This document shows, one piece after another, positions 6,374 through 9,190 of a DNA stretch of 9,190 bases. Positions within the stretch are counted from its first letter, which is position 1. Every line of letters starts with the position of its first letter. The position numbers were made by a program, and so were the translations under genes. This DNA is from Lentisphaerota bacterium (GTDB taxonomy: Bacteria > Verrucomicrobiota > Kiritimatiellia > UBA8416 > JAFGTH01): NCBI GenBank assembly GCA_016934225.1, contig JAFGTH010000251.1:1-9190 (forward strand). Reading direction: 5' to 3'. A model generated the notes under the pieces. The model saw nothing but the letters and a program-made list of their open reading frames with translations. It was not told where the DNA came from and did no database searches.

Positions 6374-6550
6374 TTACCGATCGAGCGGCATTGGGTTGCA
6401 AAGATTCTGATCGGAATCGGCTACTCTTCCGCAGTTGAAACAAATGAACCTGGGATTTGTGACGAGTTTCTTTATTTCGTCAAACTTATTGTTGCTTGCC
6501 AGCACGCAAAGATGTCCTTTGTGATCTCCAACACACTTTTTGCTATCCAT
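6374..6550 (-). CDS. 58-residue Cys/His protein encoded directly after thioredoxin
   Basis: This short gene starts at ATG 6550 and stops at TAA 6374-6376. It is the next gene after thioredoxin, 15 bases away. Its Shine-Dalgarno AGGAG overlaps the thioredoxin stop (TAGGAG), about 12 bases before ATG, so the two are probably co-transcribed and coupled. The protein is soluble. Cys6, His10, His13 and Cys15 (CVGDHKGHLC) form one cluster. Cys37 and Cys40 (CFNCGRVAD) form a zinc-ribbon-like knuckle, and Cys51 lies in NLCNPMPL. A basic/acidic helix (NKFDEIKKLV) separates the clusters. The pattern resembles uncharacterised small proteins that I recall from anaerobes, but I cannot name the family with certainty. 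Metal binding, or acting as a thioredoxin substrate, are inferences. Confidence 0.85.
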   Translation of the reverse strand: MDSKKCVGDHKGHLCVLASNNKFDEIKKLVTNPRFICFNCGRVADSDQNLCNPMPLDR

Positions 6551-6565
6551 TGTTACGGTATGCTC

Positions 6566-6889
6566 CTAATTCAATGCGGCATGTACAGCAGCGATCAGTT
6601 GGTCTTCTGTGTGCAGCCCTGTGAGTTTTTCAATCGGCACACCATTTTTGAACACTATCAAAGTTGGTATGCTTCGTATTTTGAATTGCGCTGCCGTTTC
6701 CGGTGCTGCTTCTACATTAAGTTTGGCCACGCGTACGCTTCCGTTGGTCTTTTGTCCTACGGATTGCACAATGGGTTCCTGTATTCGGCATGGACTGCAC
6801 CACGGAGCCCAGAAATCAACAAGGACAACTCCGTCGCTTGTTTCTGCCTTGAAATTTATGTCATTCAATTCTGGTGTTGTATTATGCAT
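6566..6889 (-). CDS. trxA: Thioredoxin
   Basis: A standard 107-residue cytoplasmic thioredoxin that reduces disulfides in target proteins and is itself reduced by thioredoxin reductase using NADPH. The fold is complete: VLVDFWAPWCSPCR (22-35) with the active pair Cys31/Cys34, the RSIPTLIVFKNG segment (72-83) with cis-Pro75, and the C-terminal helix. The active site is CSPC rather than the usual CGPC; the same change is seen in some thioredoxins of anaerobes and can shift redox potential. No signal peptide is present. ATG 6889 has only a weak Shine-Dalgarno (GAG about 12 bases upstream). A sigma-70-like promoter (6972-7001) and a perfect palindrome (6929-6943) lie in the 151-base gap after zwf. 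The gene is followed at once by the 58-residue Cys/His gene. It may serve as electron donor for the DsbD encoded upstream. Confidence 0.94.
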   Translation of the reverse strand: MHNTTPELNDINFKAETSDGVVLVDFWAPWCSPCRIQEPIVQSVGQKTNGSVRVAKLNVEAAPETAAQFKIRSIPTLIVFKNGVPIEKLTGLHTEDQLIAAVHAALN

Positions 6890-6928
6890 TGTCTATTTGC
6901 TCTGTGTGCGATTCCCGCACTTTTAATA

Positions 6929-6943
6929 ATATAACGGTTATAT
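6929..6943. promoter_or_regulatory. Perfect palindrome ATATAAC-G-GTTATAT, candidate operator of thioredoxin
   Basis: The 15-base site has two exact 7-base arms around one central base. It lies 40-54 bases before the thioredoxin ATG and about 20-35 bases downstream of the start predicted from the 6972-7001 promoter, so a bound protein would block elongation. The A/T-rich arms are of the kind bound by dimeric winged-helix repressors, but I cannot assign a family. Confidence 0.4.
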
Positions 6944-6971
6944 CCCTTTTCAGCACTACGAAATACGTGGA

Positions 6972-7001
6972 GTTATAAATCTTTCAGCATACTTTCTGCA
7001 A
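6972..7001 (-). promoter_or_regulatory. Sigma-70-like promoter for thioredoxin
   Basis: On the minus strand TTGCAG (7001-6996) and TATAAC (6977-6972) are separated by 18 bases. They match the -35 and -10 consensus at 4 of 6 and 5 of 6 positions. The predicted start is near 6965, giving a leader of about 75 bases that contains the palindrome at 6929-6943. Confidence 0.45.
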
Positions 7002-7040
7002 TAACCGATTTTGTTTCAATATAAAACATTCCGAATTAAA

Positions 7041-8492
7041 TCATACATTTGAACTTGGAAATCCTGGTCCTGGCGATCCAAACAAGTAAGGAGTTGGTTC
7101 TAACCGGCGTTCATCCATCTCGTGAAGAACGGGTGTGATAATGTCCCACGCTGCCGCCAGTTCGTCGTTTCCAACAAACAGGCTTTTATCGCTTCGAATA
7201 ACGTCAATGAGTAGTTTTTCGTAAGCTTCTGGAATTGTCTCACGGAATGCCGATTGATACAGAAGATCCATTGTGCGTGTTTCAACAATCATTTGCGAGC
7301 CGGGAACCTTGGTTGCGATTTTCAGGAGTATGCCTTCATTTGGCTGAATACGAATAATCAGTTCGTTCGGATCCGGGCATCTGTCTGCAAAACAAAACGT
7401 GTTCTCGGGGATGGCGCGAAAACGGATTCGGACTTCGGCTAGATGCTCATTGAGAGCTTTGCCGGCAACTATTGTGAACGGCACTCCGCGCCAGCGCTTG
7501 TTGTTGATTCTGAGAGCGATGGCGGCGTATGTGGGTGTAAGTGAATCCGCAGGAACTCCGTTTTCTTCGCGATAGCCTCGGTGATATGTGTCGTTGATTA
7601 ATCGTCCGACGTATTGGCCGGAAACCAAATCATTTATTCTGATTGGTTCGACAGACCGGAGCAGTAAAGTTTTTTTACGCCCGATATATTGCGCGCTCAG
7701 TTTGTCCGGCGGTTCCATTGCTATGAGCCCGAGCACTTGAAAGAGATGATTTTGTATGACGTCACGGATAATACCGTACTGGTCGAAATATCCTGCGCGG
7801 TCATCTACGCCATTTTGCTCTTTCCAGACTATGTCCACTCTTTCGATATGTTTATTGTTCCATAAACGTCTGAAAATACGATTTGCGAAACGCAAGACCA
7901 ACAAATTCTGTATCAGCTCTTTACCTAGATAATGGTCAATTCTGTACACTTGTTCGTCTGTAAATACTTTACGCAATTCATGAGCGAGAAGATCGGACGA
8001 ATCACGATCTTGGCCGAAAGGTTTTTCGATGACGACGCGCGTTCGCGGAGATGACTCGCCGCATATTACGAGGCCGGCATTGCCCAGCGCGCGAGCCGTA
8101 GCAATAAAAACAGACGGCGGAATGGCGAAGTAGAACATATGGTCTGCATCATGTACGCGGGAAACCTTTTTCATTGATTCATACAGGTCCAGAAAGGCGG
8201 CGTACGAGCTATAGTCGCCTGCAAGGTAATGACATACCGCCAGGAATTCCTGTATTTTTAGATCGCATGATTCGTTGGGAGTGTACCTGCATGTAAGTCT
8301 TTTGCTTATATGCGCGCGAAATTGTGATTCAGCAAAGAAGGTTCTTGCGAATCCAAAGATATGAATATCCGCAGGGAGAAAATTCTGGCAATACAATGAG
8401 AAAAGAGCCGGGTATATTTTATTGCGCGCCAGATTGCCGGATGCGCCGACAATGACTATGTTCAAAGGTCTATTGACTTTTTTTGAGGGCAT
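7041..8492 (-). CDS. zwf: Glucose-6-phosphate 1-dehydrogenase
   Basis: This cytoplasmic enzyme oxidises glucose 6-phosphate to 6-phosphogluconolactone, making NAD(P)H at the entry to the oxidative pentose phosphate pathway. The 483-residue length is normal for the family. N-terminal Rossmann motif GASGNLA (16-22; the usual form is GASGDLA), then VVIEKPFG (153-160), substrate-binding RIDHYLGKE (184-192, Asp186/His187), and the catalytic His249 in IRDVIQNHLFQ (242-252). The C-terminus ends in a YLFGSPGPG segment like the family's usual Y-x-x-G-S-x-GP. ATG 8492 is preferred because it places the Rossmann motif at the usual distance. An in-frame ATG at 8561 would add 23 residues unlike other Zwf N-termini. 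The start overlaps the end of dsbD by 23 bases, pointing to translational coupling. No gnd or pgl is in the window. Confidence 0.95.
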   Translation of the reverse strand: MPSKKVNRPLNIVIVGASGNLARNKIYPALFSLYCQNFLPADIHIFGFARTFFAESQFRAHISKRLTCRYTPNESCDLKIQEFLAVCHYLAGDYSSYAAFLDLYESMKKVSRVHDADHMFYFAIPPSVFIATARALGNAGLVICGESSPRTRVVIEKPFGQDRDSSDLLAHELRKVFTDEQVYRIDHYLGKELIQNLLVLRFANRIFRRLWNNKHIERVDIVWKEQNGVDDRAGYFDQYGIIRDVIQNHLFQVLGLIAMEPPDKLSAQYIGRKKTLLLRSVEPIRINDLVSGQYVGRLINDTYHRGYREENGVPADSLTPTYAAIALRINNKRWRGVPFTIVAGKALNEHLAEVRIRFRAIPENTFCFADRCPDPNELIIRIQPNEGILLKIATKVPGSQMIVETRTMDLLYQSAFRETIPEAYEKLLIDVIRSDKSLFVGNDELAAAWDIITPVLHEMDERRLEPTPYLFGSPGPGFPSSNV

Positions 8493-9190
8493 CTTGTTGG
8501 TTCGTCCGGCTGAGTGTAACCGGTTGAAGCACGATATATGTAGGAAGTCCGATGACTTCATAATAATTCAATACTTCCTTCGTTTGAGGAGCGGTCATAT
8601 CTTCAGCACGATACTTTATCACAGCAAAATTTTGTAATCTGGTTTCGACGGCAGGATCCGTGAAAGTTGTTCTCTCCACCTTGTGGCAATTTTTGCACCA
8701 ACTTGCCCAGAAATCCAACAACACAAATTTACCTTCGGAGCGAGCTTGTTCAAGTTGGCTTGCAAACGAAGCATCATCTTTAGGGGCAGTAAATATTTTG
8801 TAACTTGTGAATGCGTAGAAACCTGCTGCGAGGAGTATGAGAACTCCGAAGAATTGTTTGACTCGCTCCATCCATCGTCCCGGTTTCGGCAGAAAAGAGA
8901 AACCGGCGCCTGCGACAGGCCACGGAAGCGCCATTCCGATCCCGAGTATAAACGGTAAGATCAAAGCTGTCGTATCGCCTTTCTGATAAAGATCCGCAGA
9001 CAGGAGCAGTACCGAGATAACGACCGGCGCAACGCAAGCGCCGGCCAGAAGAGCTGCGATCCCGCCGAAAACAAATGCGGTAAGGAAACTCCCAAGTCTA
9101 TGCGCGCCTGTGCCTATTCGGCCTTGCAGCCGCGTAAAATCAAGATTGAACAAACCGAACATCGAAAGCGCTAGTACGCAAAAAATCACA
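8470..9190 (-). CDS. dsbD: DsbD-like thiol:disulfide interchange protein (C-terminal part, cut by window edge)
   Basis: DsbD moves electrons from cytoplasmic thioredoxin across the inner membrane to periplasmic disulfide proteins or cytochrome c maturation. The N-terminus lies beyond 9190. About 240 residues are visible. Several membrane spans (about residues 1-15, 35-65, 75-98, 110-130) come first. One includes LLAGACVAPVV (48-57), whose Cys52 fits the second redox Cys of the DsbD membrane core. A thioredoxin-fold domain follows with active site WASWCKNC (161-168) and the cis-Pro segment GLPTYIVL (214-221). After that Pro only about 22 residues remain before the stop, against the 35-40 typical of DsbD, so the last strand and helix seem to be missing or changed. 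The last 23 bases overlap zwf. CcdA/DsbD hybrids are an alternative name. Confidence 0.88.
   Translation of the reverse strand, partial: VIFCVLALSMFGLFNLDFTRLQGRIGTGAHRLGSFLTAFVFGGIAALLAGACVAPVVISVLLLSADLYQKGDTTALILPFILGIGMALPWPVAGAGFSFLPKPGRWMERVKQFFGVLILLAAGFYAFTSYKIFTAPKDDASFASQLEQARSEGKFVLLDFWASWCKNCHKVERTTFTDPAVETRLQNFAVIKYRAEDMTAPQTKEVLNYYEVIGLPTYIVLQPVTLSRTNQQDALKKSQ

Noticed and set aside
6320..6934. Plus-strand ORF of 204 codons
   Set aside because: It lies antisense to thioredoxin and the 58-residue gene, both of which have clear family or zinc-type motifs and ribosome sites.

Overview
All genes that I can support lie on the minus strand, so the window reads from right (9190) to left (1). 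The organism looks like a Gram-negative, sigma-54-using bacterium. The envelope evidence is a porin-like protein with a signal peptide and a C-terminal Phe, plus a DsbD-type transmembrane thiol reductase. Two near-consensus -24/-12 promoters support sigma-54. Several families (SO_0444-type permease, DUF6132-like protein, SPxDA cupin, a small Cys/His protein beside thioredoxin) are ones I associate with anaerobic or microaerophilic bacteria. A PVC-group organism such as Lentisphaerota or Kiritimatiellota is possible but not shown by the sequence.

Layout in transcription order: (1) 9190-8470, the C-terminal part of a DsbD-like protein, cut by the window edge. (2) 8492-7041, glucose-6-phosphate dehydrogenase (zwf), overlapping the end of dsbD by 23 bases. 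(3) 6889-6566, thioredoxin, with its own sigma-70-like promoter and a perfect 15-base palindrome. (4) 6550-6374, a 58-residue Cys/His protein 15 bases after thioredoxin. (5) 6373-5941, a 433-base gap holding a sigma-54 promoter. (6) 5940-5701, a small glycine-rich membrane protein of DUF6132 type. (7) 5587-5264, a cupin. (8) 5056-4019, a porin-like outer-membrane protein followed by a hairpin. (9) 3707-2907, a MoeB/ThiF-type E1-like adenylyltransferase with an odd leader. (10) 2736-1054, a Na/Pi cotransporter with a PhoU-like tail. (11) 790-1, an SO_0444-type permease cut by the window edge, behind a second sigma-54 promoter.

Several genes share a thiol/redox and metal theme. Zwf makes NADPH, which thioredoxin reductase (not in the window) would use to reduce thioredoxin. 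Thioredoxin is the cytoplasmic electron donor to DsbD. The small Cys/His protein follows thioredoxin, and the two genes with sigma-54 promoters encode cysteine-bearing small or multi-span membrane proteins. The strongest unusual signal is this pair of sigma-54 promoters about 5.1 kb apart, each with TGTCT-type repeats starting about 115 bases upstream of the predicted start site. This suggests a shared enhancer-binding regulator. I see no CRISPR array, insertion sequence, tRNA or rRNA.
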